DNA from: an uncultured Faecalibacterium sp.
GTDB lineage: Bacteria; Bacillota; Clostridia; Oscillospirales; Ruminococcaceae
Reading direction: 5' to 3'
Assembly (NCBI GenBank): GCA_934533135.1
Contig: CAKTBG010000015.1
Coordinates: 1 to 62,663 of the forward strand
Length of the DNA: 62,663 bases
Shown here: in pieces, positions 22,391-31,688 of the stretch
Layout of the letters: each line of letters starts with the position of its first letter
Position numbering within the stretch: the first letter of the stretch is position 1
Notes under the pieces: model-generated
Database searches by the model: none
Told to the model about the DNA's origin: nothing
The model's input: only the letters and a program-made list of their open reading frames with translations
Translations under genes and position numbers: made by a program

Positions 22391-23932
22391 TCAGATCTCC
22401 CCGATCTTTTCCTGTGCGCGGTACTGGAGAGCCTCGAGAAGGGCGTCCTCGTCGAGGAGCCGCTTTCCGGCGAGGTCGGCGATGGTGCGGGCGACCCGGA
22501 GGATGCGGTCGTGGGCGCGGGCCGACAGGCCGAGGGTGTCGTAGGAGGCGCGGAGCAGCTGTTCGGCGGCGGGGGTCATCCGGCAGACCCGGCGTACCTG
22601 CCCGGCCGAGAGCTGGGCGTTGCAGCGGATGCCCTCAAAGCCGGGGGCGGAATAACGGGTCGATTGGAGGGTGCGGGCGGCGATGACCTGCTGGCGGAGG
22701 GCGGCACTGCTCTCGGCAGGGGCTGCGCTGTGCAGCTCATCGAAGGCGACCGGATCCATCTCCACGCAGAGGTCGATCCGATCCAGCAGCGGGCCGGAGA
22801 CCCGGCTGCGGTACTGCCGCACTGCGCTCAGGGAGCAGGTGCAGGGGCGGGTCGGGTGGCCGTAATAGCCGCACTTGCAGGGGTTCATGGCGGCGACCAG
22901 CTGGAACCGGCTGGGGTAGGTCGCACTGCCGGCGGCACGGCTGACCGTGATCTGGCCGTCCTCGAGGGGCTGGCGCAGGATCTCCAGACTCTCGCGGGAG
23001 AACTCGGGCAGCTCGTCGAGGAAGAGCACGCCGCAGTTGGCAAGGCTGCACTCGCCGGGGCGGAACTGCGCCCCGCCGCCTGCCAAGGCGACGGCACTGG
23101 CCGAGTGGTGCGGGCTGCGGAAAGGCCGGGCGGTGATGAGGCCGCGGCCTTTGGGCAGCTGGCCGGCAATGGAGTAGATCTTGGTGGTTTCCACGGCTTC
23201 CTCCCGGGTGAGCGGCGGCAGGATGCCGGGCAGCCGTTTGGCCAGCATGGATTTGCCGGTGCCGGGGGCACCGATCAGCAGGGCGTTGTGCCCGCCTGCC
23301 GCTGCGATGACCATGGCACGCCGCGCCAGAGGCTGCCCCATGACGTCGGCGAAATCCGGGATGTTCTGCCAGAACTCGGAGGGGTCGAAGGGGATGGCTT
23401 TCGTGGGCGGGATGGGCAGATCGCCGCGCAGTGCGTTCACCACCTCCCCGGCGGTGTGAGCCGGGTAGATCTGCAGGGCGTCGCCGCCGGCCTCGGCTGC
23501 TTCGGCCGCATTTTCGGCCGGAACGTAGAGCGAGCGGATGCCGCGGGCTGCGGCCTCCAACGCCATGGGAAGCACGCCCGATACCGGCCGGAGGGTGCCG
23601 TCCAAGGCCAGTTCCCCGAGAAAGGCGGTGTCGGCGGGCGGCTCTTCCAGCTGCCCGGAGGCGGTAAGGACGGCCAGCAGAAGGGGCAGGTCGTAGACCG
23701 GGCCGGATTTTCGGATATCGGCGGGTGCGAGGTTGACCGTGATCCGGCGGTCCGGCCATTTGAAGCCCAGATTCTTGACGGCAGCGCGGACCCGGTCGCC
23801 GCTTTCACGGACGGCGGAATCGGGCAGACCCACGATGGAAAACGCCGGAAGCCCGCCCGAGACATCGGCCTCGACCTCCACCGCAAACCCGTTGAGCCCG
23901 TTCAGGCCGAAACTTCTCAAAACAGAATACAT
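22391..23932 (-). CDS. comM: YifB/ComM family Mg-chelatase-like AAA+ ATPase
   Basis: A 513-residue AAA+ helicase of the YifB/ComM family, linked in other bacteria to branch migration during natural transformation. An N-terminal Lon-protease-like domain (about 1-165), which lacks a proteolytic role, precedes the ATPase with Walker A GAPGTGKSMLAKRLPGIL near 215 and Walker B LFLDELPEF near 300. A C-terminal Mg-chelatase-type domain with four cysteines in CKCGYYG...CTC follows. ATG 23932 has AGGAGGAAG upstream. It is monocistronic. Confidence 0.93.
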   Translation of the reverse strand: MYSVLRSFGLNGLNGFAVEVEADVSGGLPAFSIVGLPDSAVRESGDRVRAAVKNLGFKWPDRRITVNLAPADIRKSGPVYDLPLLLAVLTASGQLEEPPADTAFLGELALDGTLRPVSGVLPMALEAAARGIRSLYVPAENAAEAAEAGGDALQIYPAHTAGEVVNALRGDLPIPPTKAIPFDPSEFWQNIPDFADVMGQPLARRAMVIAAAGGHNALLIGAPGTGKSMLAKRLPGILPPLTREEAVETTKIYSIAGQLPKGRGLITARPFRSPHHSASAVALAGGGAQFRPGECSLANCGVLFLDELPEFSRESLEILRQPLEDGQITVSRAAGSATYPSRFQLVAAMNPCKCGYYGHPTRPCTCSLSAVRQYRSRVSGPLLDRIDLCVEMDPVAFDELHSAAPAESSAALRQQVIAARTLQSTRYSAPGFEGIRCNAQLSAGQVRRVCRMTPAAEQLLRASYDTLGLSARAHDRILRVARTIADLAGKRLLDEDALLEALQYRAQEKIGEI

Positions 23933-24118
23933 ATTCTTCCTCCTGTGCCCTGCGGCGATGCGGATGATGTCTCAAACAAGGGAACGAGCGGCTAAGAATT
24001 GGTTAAAAATGGAAATTTTACCCAAAATTCGACGGCATTTGAAACGTAAATCCATTATAGTAAACGGCAGGAGAGATGTCAATCTGTTCAAAACCATTCA
24101 TCAAGGAGGAAAAAATAT

Positions 24119-24478
24119 ATGGGTCTAAGAGAATACTGCCGTTACATACATCCCTATTCGGAGCTGGAAGGGCTGCAGAAGGCACACACCGTGGGGTACA
24201 GTGCCAGCCGGTCCCAAGGGGGCGTCCTTCTGGAAGTGTGGTGCAAGCAGGGAGGCAGGATCGCACGCAGGCAGGCGTTTTGGCCGGGAGGGGAGTTCCG
24301 GCGGGCAATGCTGGTGATGCGGTATCTGTGCGAGAATGGTGTGGGGCTGGAACAGTGGCTGGAGGTTCTGGACGATCTGGGGGTGCCGCATCGGTTGGTG
24401 GACACAGCCGAAAATCCTGCAAAAACCCGGGAATCGACGGAAAACTCCGCGCGATTTGTATCTTTTGCCGGTTTTTAG
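24119..24478 (+). CDS. Hypothetical protein, possibly DUF6514-like
   Basis: A 119-residue protein I do not recognise with confidence. It has no signal peptide or membrane segment. The pattern of an N-terminal strand region (YSASRSQGGVLLEVWCKQGG) followed by a helix (FRRAMLVMRYLCENGVGLEQWLEVLDDLG) resembles the short Clostridia family DUF6514, but this is from memory only. The ribosome site AAGGAGGAAAAAATAT is excellent, which argues that the gene is real. The last 25 residues are polar and poorly ordered. It sits alone upstream of the phosphoglucomutase promoter. Confidence 0.6.
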   Translation: MGLREYCRYIHPYSELEGLQKAHTVGYSASRSQGGVLLEVWCKQGGRIARRQAFWPGGEFRRAMLVMRYLCENGVGLEQWLEVLDDLGVPHRLVDTAENPAKTRESTENSARFVSFAGF

Positions 24479-24505
24479 GCCGAAAACTTGTTGCATAATA
24501 CTGCA

Positions 24506-24534
24506 TTGACACAAAGCACACAAACGCTTATAGT
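24506..24534 (+). promoter_or_regulatory. Promoter of the phosphoglucomutase gene
   Basis: TTGACA (24506-24511), 17-base spacer, TATAGT (24529-24534). Confidence 0.88.
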
Positions 24535-24595
24535 ATAAGTAGGTTTTCACAAACTGTTCTTTTCCGCGAAAAAACAAAAAGGTAAGGTGTGCAAG

Positions 24596-26278
24596 ATGTA
24601 TCTGGAAGAATACAAGCGTTGGATGGCGGCCGATCTGGAGGACGCCGATCTGAAGCCGGAACTGGCCAAGATCGAGGGAAACGACGATGAGATCAAGGAT
24701 CGCTTCGCGGTTGCATTGAAGTTTGGTACGGCGGGTCTGCGCGGCGTTTTGGGCGCAGGCACCAACCGGATGAATATTTATGTTGTCCGTCAGGCAACGC
24801 AGGGTCTCGCAAACTGGGTCAAGACGCAGGGCGGCAGCCAGACCGTCGCCATCAGCTACGACAGCCGCCTCAAGAGCGATGTTTTTGCAAAGACGGCCGC
24901 CGGTGTGCTGGCCGCAAACGGCATCAAGGTCCGCATTTACGATGCGCTGATGCCCGTTCCGGCTCTGAGCTTTGCGACCCGCTATTATGCGTGCAACGCC
25001 GGCATCATGGTCACGGCTTCGCACAACCCGGCCAAGTACAACGGCTACAAGGCATACGGCCCGGACGGCTGCCAGATGACCGATGACGCCGCCGCCATCG
25101 TGTACGATGAGATCCAGAAGACCGATGTCCTGCACGGCGCAAAGTACATTTCGTTTGCCGAGGGCGTGGAGCAGGGTCTGATCCGCTTTGTCGGCGACGA
25201 CTGCAAGAAGGCACTGTATGAGGCCATCGAAGCCCGTCAGGTCCGCCCGGGTCTGTGCAAGACGGCTGGCCTGAAGCTGGTCTACAGCCCGCTGAACGGC
25301 TCCGGTCTGGTGCCGGTCACCCATGTGCTGAACGATATGGGCATCACCGACATCACCATCGTGCCCGAGCAGGAATATCCCAACGGCTACTTTACCACCT
25401 GCTCGTACCCCAACCCCGAGATCTTCGAGGCACTGAAGCTGGGTCTGGAGCTGGCCACCAAGACCGGGGCAGACCTGATGCTGGCCACCGACCCCGATGC
25501 AGACCGCGTGGGCATTGCCATGAAGTGCCCGGACGGCTCTTATGAGCTGGTCTCCGGCAACGAGATGGGTGCCCTGCTGCTGGACTACATCTGCGCAGGC
25601 CGCATCGAGAAGGGCACCATGCCCAAGAATCCGGTGGCCGTCAAGTCCATCGTCTCCACCCCGCTGGCCGATGCCATCGCCGCCCATTACGGCGTCGAGA
25701 TGCGCAGCGTGCTGACCGGCTTCAAGTGGATCGGCGACCAGATCGCCAATCTGGAAGCTGCCGGTGAGGTCGATCGCTTCATCTTCGGCTTTGAGGAGAG
25801 CTACGGCTATCTGGCAGGCCCCTATGTCCGCGATAAGGACGCCGTCATCGGCTCCATGCTGATCTGCGAGATGGCAGCGTATTACCGCAGCATCGGCTCC
25901 TCCATCAAGCAGCGTCTGGAAGAGATCTACAAGGAGTACGGCCGCTACCTGAACAAGGTGGACAGCTTCGAGTTCCCGGGGCTGACCGGCATGGAGAAGA
26001 TGGCTTCCATCATGCAGAAGCTCCGCGACGATCCCCCTGCAGAGCTGGCCGGTCACAAGGTCGTCAAGGTCACCGACTACAAGAAGCCCGAGGAGACCGG
26101 CCTGCCCGCCGCCAATGTCCTGATCTACAACCTTGACAACGGCGCGACCGTCGTGGTTCGTCCGTCCGGCACTGAGCCGAAGATCAAGACCTATTTCACC
26201 ACGCTGGGCAAGGATCTCGCCGAGGCACAGGCACAGAAGGATGCGCTGGCCGCCGCCATCGAGCCGATCCTCGCGTAA
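24596..26278 (+). CDS. Phosphoglucomutase/phosphomannomutase
   Basis: Interconverts hexose-1- and hexose-6-phosphates for glycan and glycogen precursors. The 560-residue alpha-D-phosphohexomutase has the four family sites: phosphoserine loop TASHNPAKYNGYK (near 143), metal loop DPDADRVGIA (near 303), sugar loop GFEESYGYL (near 400) and phosphate-binding RPSGTEPKIKTYF (near 525). Length and the N-terminal MYLEEYKRWM fit the PgcA type of Firmicutes. ATG 24596 is preferred over 24587 because of AAGG eight bases upstream. It has its own strong promoter and terminator. Confidence 0.95.
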   Translation: MYLEEYKRWMAADLEDADLKPELAKIEGNDDEIKDRFAVALKFGTAGLRGVLGAGTNRMNIYVVRQATQGLANWVKTQGGSQTVAISYDSRLKSDVFAKTAAGVLAANGIKVRIYDALMPVPALSFATRYYACNAGIMVTASHNPAKYNGYKAYGPDGCQMTDDAAAIVYDEIQKTDVLHGAKYISFAEGVEQGLIRFVGDDCKKALYEAIEARQVRPGLCKTAGLKLVYSPLNGSGLVPVTHVLNDMGITDITIVPEQEYPNGYFTTCSYPNPEIFEALKLGLELATKTGADLMLATDPDADRVGIAMKCPDGSYELVSGNEMGALLLDYICAGRIEKGTMPKNPVAVKSIVSTPLADAIAAHYGVEMRSVLTGFKWIGDQIANLEAAGEVDRFIFGFEESYGYLAGPYVRDKDAVIGSMLICEMAAYYRSIGSSIKQRLEEIYKEYGRYLNKVDSFEFPGLTGMEKMASIMQKLRDDPPAELAGHKVVKVTDYKKPEETGLPAANVLIYNLDNGATVVVRPSGTEPKIKTYFTTLGKDLAEAQAQKDALAAAIEPILA

Positions 26279-26310
26279 AAAGATCACAAAAATCCGATTT
26301 CGGAAAAATC

Positions 26311-26354
26311 TGCCCCTCTGTCGTGCTGCAAAGCCCCGCAGAGGGGCATTTTTT
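26311..26354 (+). terminator. Terminator of the phosphoglucomutase gene
   Basis: Stem TGCCCCTCTG/CAGAGGGGCA followed by TTTTTT. Confidence 0.9.
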
Positions 26355-26367
26355 GCGTTCTGCGCGG

Positions 26368-26396
26368 TTGCAGTTTGCGGGGGTTTACGCTATAAT
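26368..26396 (+). promoter_or_regulatory. Promoter of ispDF
   Basis: TTGCAG (26368-26373), 17-base spacer, TATAAT (26391-26396). Confidence 0.8.
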
Positions 26397-26481
26397 AAAC
26401 CGTGTATAGTTTTTGCCGGAAAGACTTTGGCTCGGGGCAGACGTCGCCGAGCCGGAAAAGGGCAGGTGCAGGAAATTGGAA

Positions 26482-27639
26482 ATGCAGGTATCAGCCGTTC
26501 TGGTGGCGGCAGGCTCCTCCACCCGGATGGGATTCGACAAGCTCAGCTTTGATCTGGGCGGCGAGACGGTGCTCCGCCGGAGCATCCGTGCGTTCGAGCA
26601 GTGTCCGCTGGTGGACGAGATCGTTCTGGTCGCGGGCAAAAACCGCGCCTACGTCGAAGCGCAGGCGAAGGACTGCAGCAAACCCGTGCAGGTGGTGCAG
26701 GGCGGTGCGACCCGCGCCGAAAGCGCGAAAAACGGTGTGCTGGCGGCGCGGGGGGCGTTCGTGGCCGTTCACGATGCGGCGCGGCCTTTTGTGAGCGAGG
26801 CGGTCATCGCCGATGCGATCGCAGCGGCCAAACGCTGCGGCGCGGCAGCTCCGGCTGTGCCGGTCAAGGATACCGTCAAACGGGCCGTGCGGGGCGACGG
26901 GAAGACCGTTCCGGCAGACTGCCGGGTGGAGGATACCCCGGATCGCAGCACCCTGTACGCCGTGCAGACGCCGCAGTGCTTTGACCGCGCGGCCTATCTG
27001 TCGGCCTTGGACGCGTTGGACGAAGCAAAAGCCCGCCTTGTCACCGACGACTGCAGCCTGTTTGAGCTGACGGGGCACCCCGTCCAGCTGACGCAGGGCG
27101 ATTACGCCAACCTGAAAATCACGACCCGGGAGGATCTGCCCCGCCCGGAGAAAGAGGAGAATACAATGCGCATTGGTCATGGTTATGATGTTCACCGTCT
27201 GGTCGAGGGCCGCAAGCTGATTTTGGGCGGCGTCGAGATCCCCTACGAGAAGGGGCTGCTGGGGCACTCGGACGCCGATGTGCTGGCACACGCCGTCATG
27301 GATGCGGTGCTGGGCGCAGCCGCGCTGGGCGACATCGGCAAGCATTTCCCGGACACGGCTGCCGAGTATGCAGGCGCGGACAGTCTGGTGCTGGCACGCC
27401 GGGTGAACGAGATCCTCCGCGAGAACGGCTGGAAGATCGAGAACATCGACTCCACCATCCTCTGCCAGAAGCCCAAACTGGCCCCCCACATCCCCGCCAT
27501 GCGGGAGAAGCTGGCCGAAGCCTTTGGCCTGCCGGTGGATGCTGTCAGCGTCAAGGCGACGACCGAGGAGCATCTGGGCTTTACCGGCGAAGGTCTCGGC
27601 ATTGCGGCTCACGCGGTCGCACTGATCGAAAAGCTGTAA
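26482..27639 (+). CDS. ispDF: Bifunctional IspD/IspF (MEP isoprenoid pathway)
   Basis: One 385-residue protein for two non-consecutive MEP-pathway steps. The N-terminal IspD (about 1-222) has the nucleotidyltransferase start [12 protein letters not shown], the DAARPF segment and TDDCSLFE; it makes CDP-methylerythritol. The C-terminal IspF (from about 229) has [34 protein letters not shown] and [12 protein letters not shown], the zinc and CDP sites of MECDP synthase. The start at ATG 26482 follows CAGGAAATTGG. At the IspF boundary an AGAGGAGA site precedes an in-frame ATG at 27166, so free IspF may also be made. Confidence 0.95.
   Translation: MQVSAVLVAAGSSTRMGFDKLSFDLGGETVLRRSIRAFEQCPLVDEIVLVAGKNRAYVEAQAKDCSKPVQVVQGGATRAESAKNGVLAARGAFVAVHDAARPFVSEAVIADAIAAAKRCGAAAPAVPVKDTVKRAVRGDGKTVPADCRVEDTPDRSTLYAVQTPQCFDRAAYLSALDALDEAKARLVTDDCSLFELTGHPVQLTQGDYANLKITTREDLPRPEKEENTMRIGHGYDVHRLVEGRKLILGGVEIPYEKGLLGHSDADVLAHAVMDAVLGAAALGDIGKHFPDTAAEYAGADSLVLARRVNEILRENGWKIENIDSTILCQKPKLAPHIPAMREKLAEAFGLPVDAVSVKATTEEHLGFTGEGLGIAAHAVALIEKL
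27151..27168 (+). promoter_or_regulatory. Internal ribosome binding site and start at the IspF boundary
   Basis: AAAGAGGAGAATACA ends at an in-frame ATG (27166-27168) exactly where the IspF domain begins. Spacing is ideal, so a separate IspF product is plausible. Confidence 0.6.
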
Positions 27640-27654
27640 TGGGAGTGTGCGTCG

Positions 27655-28560
27655 ATGACTCTGAATTCGATCATTGCCAATTTTCAGACCTTTAAATTGG
27701 TGGATCTGCTGGATATCATCATCATTGCGTTTCTGATCTACCAGCTGCTGGGCATCATCAACCGCACCCGCGCCGGGCAGCTGGCCAAGGGCGCACTGCT
27801 GGTGCTGGGCGTGTATCTGGTGGCGTATATCCTGAATATGCGCACCGTGACATGGCTGCTCAACTCGCTGCTGCAGGTCGGACTGCTGACGCTGGTGGTG
27901 CTGTTCCAGCCCGAGATCCGGCGCGGCCTTGAGCGGATGGGCCAGACCGACCAGTGGATGTACAAATTGTTCAACGTCAAGGGGCGGTATTACAACGACA
28001 CCAGCCTGAAAGGGGCGTGGCGGAGTGCCATCATCGCCATCTGCGATGCGGCCGAACGCTTTTCGGAGACCAAGACCGGTGCGCTGATCGTGCTGGAGCG
28101 GAACACCAATCTCTCCGAGATCGTCCGCACCGGCACGCCGGTGAACAGCGCGGTCAATCTGGAAGTGCTGGGCACCATCTTCTATGAGGGCACCCCGCTC
28201 CACGACGGTGCGGCCATCATCGAGAATGGCCGGATCAAAGCCGCCGGCTGCGTGCTGCCGCTGTCGAACAACCTCGACCTCGGCAAAGATATGGGCACCC
28301 GCCACCGCGCCTGCCTCGGCATCGCGGAGAACTCGGACGCCATCGCCATCGTCGTCAGCGAGGAGACCGGCATCATCTCGATGGCGAAAAACGGGGTGCT
28401 GATCCGTCACTTCGACCGCCAGACCCTCTACACCCGCCTCATCGACGAGATGATCCCCAAGGAGACCGTCAGCGAGAAGCGCACGACCGACGGCTGGAAG
28501 AGCCGGGTGCAGGGTCTGCTGAACTGGGTCAACCAGAAAGAGGAGGATGAGCAGCAATGA
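27655..28560 (+). CDS. cdaA: Diadenylate cyclase CdaA
   Basis: Makes c-di-AMP from two ATP at the inner membrane face. The 301-residue protein has three N-terminal helices (about residues 15-90) and a DAC domain with DGAAII (in HDGAAIIENG) and GTRHRAC...SEETG motifs intact, so it should be active. cdaR overlaps its stop by four bases, which is the conserved cdaA-cdaR couple; the usual third partner glmM is replaced nearby by a phosphoglucomutase upstream of ispDF. K+ transport genes a few kb away are common c-di-AMP targets. Confidence 0.95.
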   Translation: MTLNSIIANFQTFKLVDLLDIIIIAFLIYQLLGIINRTRAGQLAKGALLVLGVYLVAYILNMRTVTWLLNSLLQVGLLTLVVLFQPEIRRGLERMGQTDQWMYKLFNVKGRYYNDTSLKGAWRSAIIAICDAAERFSETKTGALIVLERNTNLSEIVRTGTPVNSAVNLEVLGTIFYEGTPLHDGAAIIENGRIKAAGCVLPLSNNLDLGKDMGTRHRACLGIAENSDAIAIVVSEETGIISMAKNGVLIRHFDRQTLYTRLIDEMIPKETVSEKRTTDGWKSRVQGLLNWVNQKEEDEQQ

Positions 28561-29855
28561 CCGAGCCGAAAAAAAATAAGGGCACCAAGGCTGCCATCAG
28601 CCCCACCAAGAGCATCCTCGGTGACCGCCGGATCCGGCTGCTGCTGTCGGTGATCGGCGCGATCATCGCGTGGATGGCCGTGACCATCGTGGTGCAGCCC
28701 GGCACCACCACCACCATCACCAATGTGCCGGTGGATTTCACCTACGATTCCTCGGCCTATACTTCCCGGGGGCTGAGCATCGTCAGCGCACCGGAAAAGA
28801 GCGTCAACCTGAAGCTTTCGGGCGACGGCTACACCATCGGCGGGCTGTCGGCCTCGGATTTCGTGGTCTATCCGGATTGGTCCAGCGTCCGCGACAGCGG
28901 CGAAAAGACCCTGCGCCTGCAGGTGCGGAGCCAGAGTGCGCTGCTGACCGGTGTTTCGGTCTCCATCGACGGCGACAACACGGTGGACGTGGTGTTTGAC
29001 GTGGTGGAGGAAAAGACGCTGCCGATCCAAGTGACCACCAATTATCTGAGCATTGCCGACGGCTATATCCTGTACGGCACCGACGTCTCGAAGGAGACCG
29101 TCACCCTCTCCGGCCCCAGCTCCGAGCTGAGCGAGGTGGAGACCTGCACCGCCGAAGTGACCCACAACGGCGACCTGACCGATTCGGTAACGCTGGATAC
29201 CCCGCTCCGGTTCTACACCCGCAGCGGCAAGGAGATCAAGTTTGACTACACGACCTTGGAGGCGGAGAGCGTCGAGGTGACGCTGCAGGTCTACAAGATC
29301 GCCACCCTGCCGGTGACCGTCAGCTTCATCAATGCGCCGCGGGATTTCGACTCCTCGGTGCTGTCCTATGCCCTGAGCAAGAAGACGCTGAACGTGGCCG
29401 GTCCGGAGACCCAGATCGACCGCCTGTCCAGCCTGTCCATTGGCACCATCGACCTGTCCACCTTCGCGCTGAACAAGGTCTACGAAATGCCCATCGAGCT
29501 GCCCACCGGCATCCACCTGCTGGACAATCTCACCAACATCACGGTCAGCTTCGACAGCTCCCGCTTGGAGACCAAGACCATGAACCTGCCGGCCGCGTGC
29601 GTGCAGGTGGTCAACCTGCCCTCGACCTACACCCTGACGGTGGAGACCGAGCGGCTGATGAACGTGACCCTCTGCGGCCCGTCCGGTTCGCTGGAAGCTC
29701 TGACACCGGAACAGGTGGTCATCGAGATCGACGCGGACGACTTCTCCGTCGCGCTGGGGCAGCAGAACATCGCTTGCCGCCTCTATGTGCCGTCCAACGG
29801 CAAGATCTTTGCCCTCGGCAGCTATGTGATGCAGTGCAAGATCGAAAGCAATTGA
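28557..29855 (+). CDS. cdaR: CdaR (YbbR-domain) regulator of CdaA
   Basis: A 432-residue protein with a short cytosolic basic N-terminus, one membrane helix (about residues 22-45, LLLSVIGAIIAWMAVTIV) and a long extracytoplasmic part of about four YbbR repeats, each with a paired-strand pattern such as LPVTVSF and LPIQVTT. It binds and modulates CdaA. The ATG overlaps the cdaA stop (ATGA), giving translational coupling. A dispersed repeat begins on the base after its stop codon. Confidence 0.92.
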   Translation: MTEPKKNKGTKAAISPTKSILGDRRIRLLLSVIGAIIAWMAVTIVVQPGTTTTITNVPVDFTYDSSAYTSRGLSIVSAPEKSVNLKLSGDGYTIGGLSASDFVVYPDWSSVRDSGEKTLRLQVRSQSALLTGVSVSIDGDNTVDVVFDVVEEKTLPIQVTTNYLSIADGYILYGTDVSKETVTLSGPSSELSEVETCTAEVTHNGDLTDSVTLDTPLRFYTRSGKEIKFDYTTLEAESVEVTLQVYKIATLPVTVSFINAPRDFDSSVLSYALSKKTLNVAGPETQIDRLSSLSIGTIDLSTFALNKVYEMPIELPTGIHLLDNLTNITVSFDSSRLETKTMNLPAACVQVVNLPSTYTLTVETERLMNVTLCGPSGSLEALTPEQVVIEIDADDFSVALGQQNIACRLYVPSNGKIFALGSYVMQCKIESN

Positions 29856-30022
29856 CCCTCTCAGGCATCGCCCTCTCAGTCTCGCTAACGCTCGCCAGCT
29901 TATCCTCCCTCTGTCGCTTTGCGACATCTCCCTCCGGCCGGAGGGAGTCTTTCAAAGGGAGAGCCAAGACTTGCCTCCCACTTTGGGGGAGGTGGCATCG
30001 CGCAGCGATGACGGAGAGGGCA
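29856..30022 (+). repeat. Dispersed repeat, copy C with flipped centre
   Basis: Starts on the base after the cdaR stop with CCCTCTCAGG, restarts at 29871 with CCCTCTCAGTC, and ends GACGGAGAGGGCA. Its central block (TCCTCCCTCTGTCGC... through the CCGGCCGG palindrome to GTCTTTCAAAG) is the reverse complement of the same block in the copies at 4263-4432 and 43224-43389, while both ends keep the usual orientation. Confidence 0.85.
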
Positions 30023-30085
30023 AGCCTGTGAAGGGCAAACCCGTGAAGAAAGAGCAAAAAAACCAAAGATAGGAAACAAACAACA

Positions 30086-31681
30086 ATGATTCTGGTTCGG
30101 GATATCCGCCTGCCGCTTTCCGCCGGAGAGCCGCAGGCATTGGAACAGGCACTGCGTCTGGCACGCATCCCGCGGGGAAAGGTCGGCCACCTCGGTGTGG
30201 CAAAACTTTCCGTGGATGCGCGCCATGGCCAGCCTAAATTGGTATACACCGTTGCGGTAACGCTCAAGGACGAGGGTGAGGAATCTGCGTATGCAGGAGC
30301 CTCGCCCTGCGTTGCGTTGCGCGGCAGGACTGATTTTTCGGTGCAGAACGGCACCCAGCCGATGGCACACCGGCCGGTGGTCTGCGGTCTGGGGTCGGCC
30401 GGTCTGTTTGCCGCGCTGCTGCTGGCCCGGCAGGGCTACCGCCCCATCGTGCTGGAGCGCGGCCCGGCTCTGGACGAGCGGGTGCGGGCGGTCGAGCATT
30501 TTTCGGCGACCGGCGTGCTGAACGAAAACGCCAACATTCAGTTCGGCGAGGGCGGTGCCGGTACCTTTTCGGACGGCAAGCTGACCACCCGGATCGGAGA
30601 CGAGCTCTGCGGCTTTGTGACCGAGGTCTTTCTGGAACACGGGGCACCCAAGGAGATCGCATGGCAGCAGAAGCCCCATGTCGGCACCGACCTGCTGCGG
30701 GGCGTCATCACCTCCATCCGCCGAGAGATCGAAGCGCGGGGCGGCGAGGTGCATTTCAACACGGCTCTGACCGGTCTGGAGCGAAAAAACGGACGTCTGA
30801 CCGGGGTCGTGACCCCCAGCGGCAGCTTCCCCTGCGAGACGCTGATCTTTGCGGTGGGGCACTCAGCGCGGGATACCTTCGGGATGCTGATGGATAGCGG
30901 CCTTGTGCTGGAATGCAAGCCGTTCAGCGTGGGCTTCCGGGCTGAGCATCTGCAGACCGAGATCGAAAAGAGCCTTTATCACGAGGCGGCAGGGCATCCG
31001 GCTCTGCCCCGCGGGGAGTACCAGCTGTCGCAGCACGTCGGGGATCGCTGTGTCTACACCTTTTGTATGTGCCCGGGCGGTCAGGTCGTGGCTTCGGCCA
31101 GCGAGACCGGACGGGTGGTGACCAACGGCATGAGCTACCACGCCCGCGACGGCAAAAATGCGAACGCGGCGGTGGTGGTCAGCGTCGGCGGAGCCGATTT
31201 TGCAAACGATCCCCGCAAGGCCATTGCATTCCAACGGGAGCTGGAAGCCCGCGCCTACGCTGCCGGACAGAAGGGCGGTGCGTATGCGGCACCGGCCGAG
31301 AACATCCAGAGCTTTCTGGAAGGGCAGGGCCGGCTGGACATCACCCGGGTGGAGCCGACCTACGACCGGGGCGTGGTCGCCGCCGATCTGGGGGCACTTC
31401 TGCCCGATGCGCTGGCGCAGACGCTCCGCGCCGGTCTGCGTGCCTATGAGAGGAAGATCGCGGGCTACACCGCACCCGAGGCCATCCTGACCGGGCTTGA
31501 GACCCGTACCAGCAGCCCGGTTCGGCTCAAGCGGGAAGAAAATCTGGAGTGCTCCCAGCTGGCAGGCCTGTATCCCTGCGGAGAGGGCGCAGGATATGCA
31601 GGCGGCATCATGAGTGCCGCCGTGGATGGCTTGCGGGTGGCCCGCGCCATCATCAGCCGGTACAGCCCGGCAGAGGAATGA
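30086..31681 (+). CDS. FAD-dependent oxidoreductase (uncharacterised FAD dehydrogenase family)
   Basis: A 531-residue flavoprotein of the widespread family often called 'uncharacterised FAD-dependent dehydrogenase'. An N-terminal alpha/beta domain (about 1-90) precedes the FAD-binding Rossmann fold (VVCGLGSAGLFAALLLARQGYRPIVLERG). Later motifs include NIQFGEGGAGTFSDGKLTTR and the C-terminal LYPCGEGAGYAGGIMSAAVDGLRVA, which closes over the flavin. Substrate is unknown. It begins the run of tightly spaced genes through recJ and rsh; the upstream 230 bases hold only repeat C. Confidence 0.9.
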   Translation: MILVRDIRLPLSAGEPQALEQALRLARIPRGKVGHLGVAKLSVDARHGQPKLVYTVAVTLKDEGEESAYAGASPCVALRGRTDFSVQNGTQPMAHRPVVCGLGSAGLFAALLLARQGYRPIVLERGPALDERVRAVEHFSATGVLNENANIQFGEGGAGTFSDGKLTTRIGDELCGFVTEVFLEHGAPKEIAWQQKPHVGTDLLRGVITSIRREIEARGGEVHFNTALTGLERKNGRLTGVVTPSGSFPCETLIFAVGHSARDTFGMLMDSGLVLECKPFSVGFRAEHLQTEIEKSLYHEAAGHPALPRGEYQLSQHVGDRCVYTFCMCPGGQVVASASETGRVVTNGMSYHARDGKNANAAVVVSVGGADFANDPRKAIAFQRELEARAYAAGQKGGAYAAPAENIQSFLEGQGRLDITRVEPTYDRGVVAADLGALLPDALAQTLRAGLRAYERKIAGYTAPEAILTGLETRTSSPVRLKREENLECSQLAGLYPCGEGAGYAGGIMSAAVDGLRVARAIISRYSPAEE

Positions 31682-31688
31682 GGAAAGC

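Noticed and set aside
24125..26287. A 720-codon minus-strand frame
   Set aside because: Antisense to phosphoglucomutase with its intact active-site motifs.
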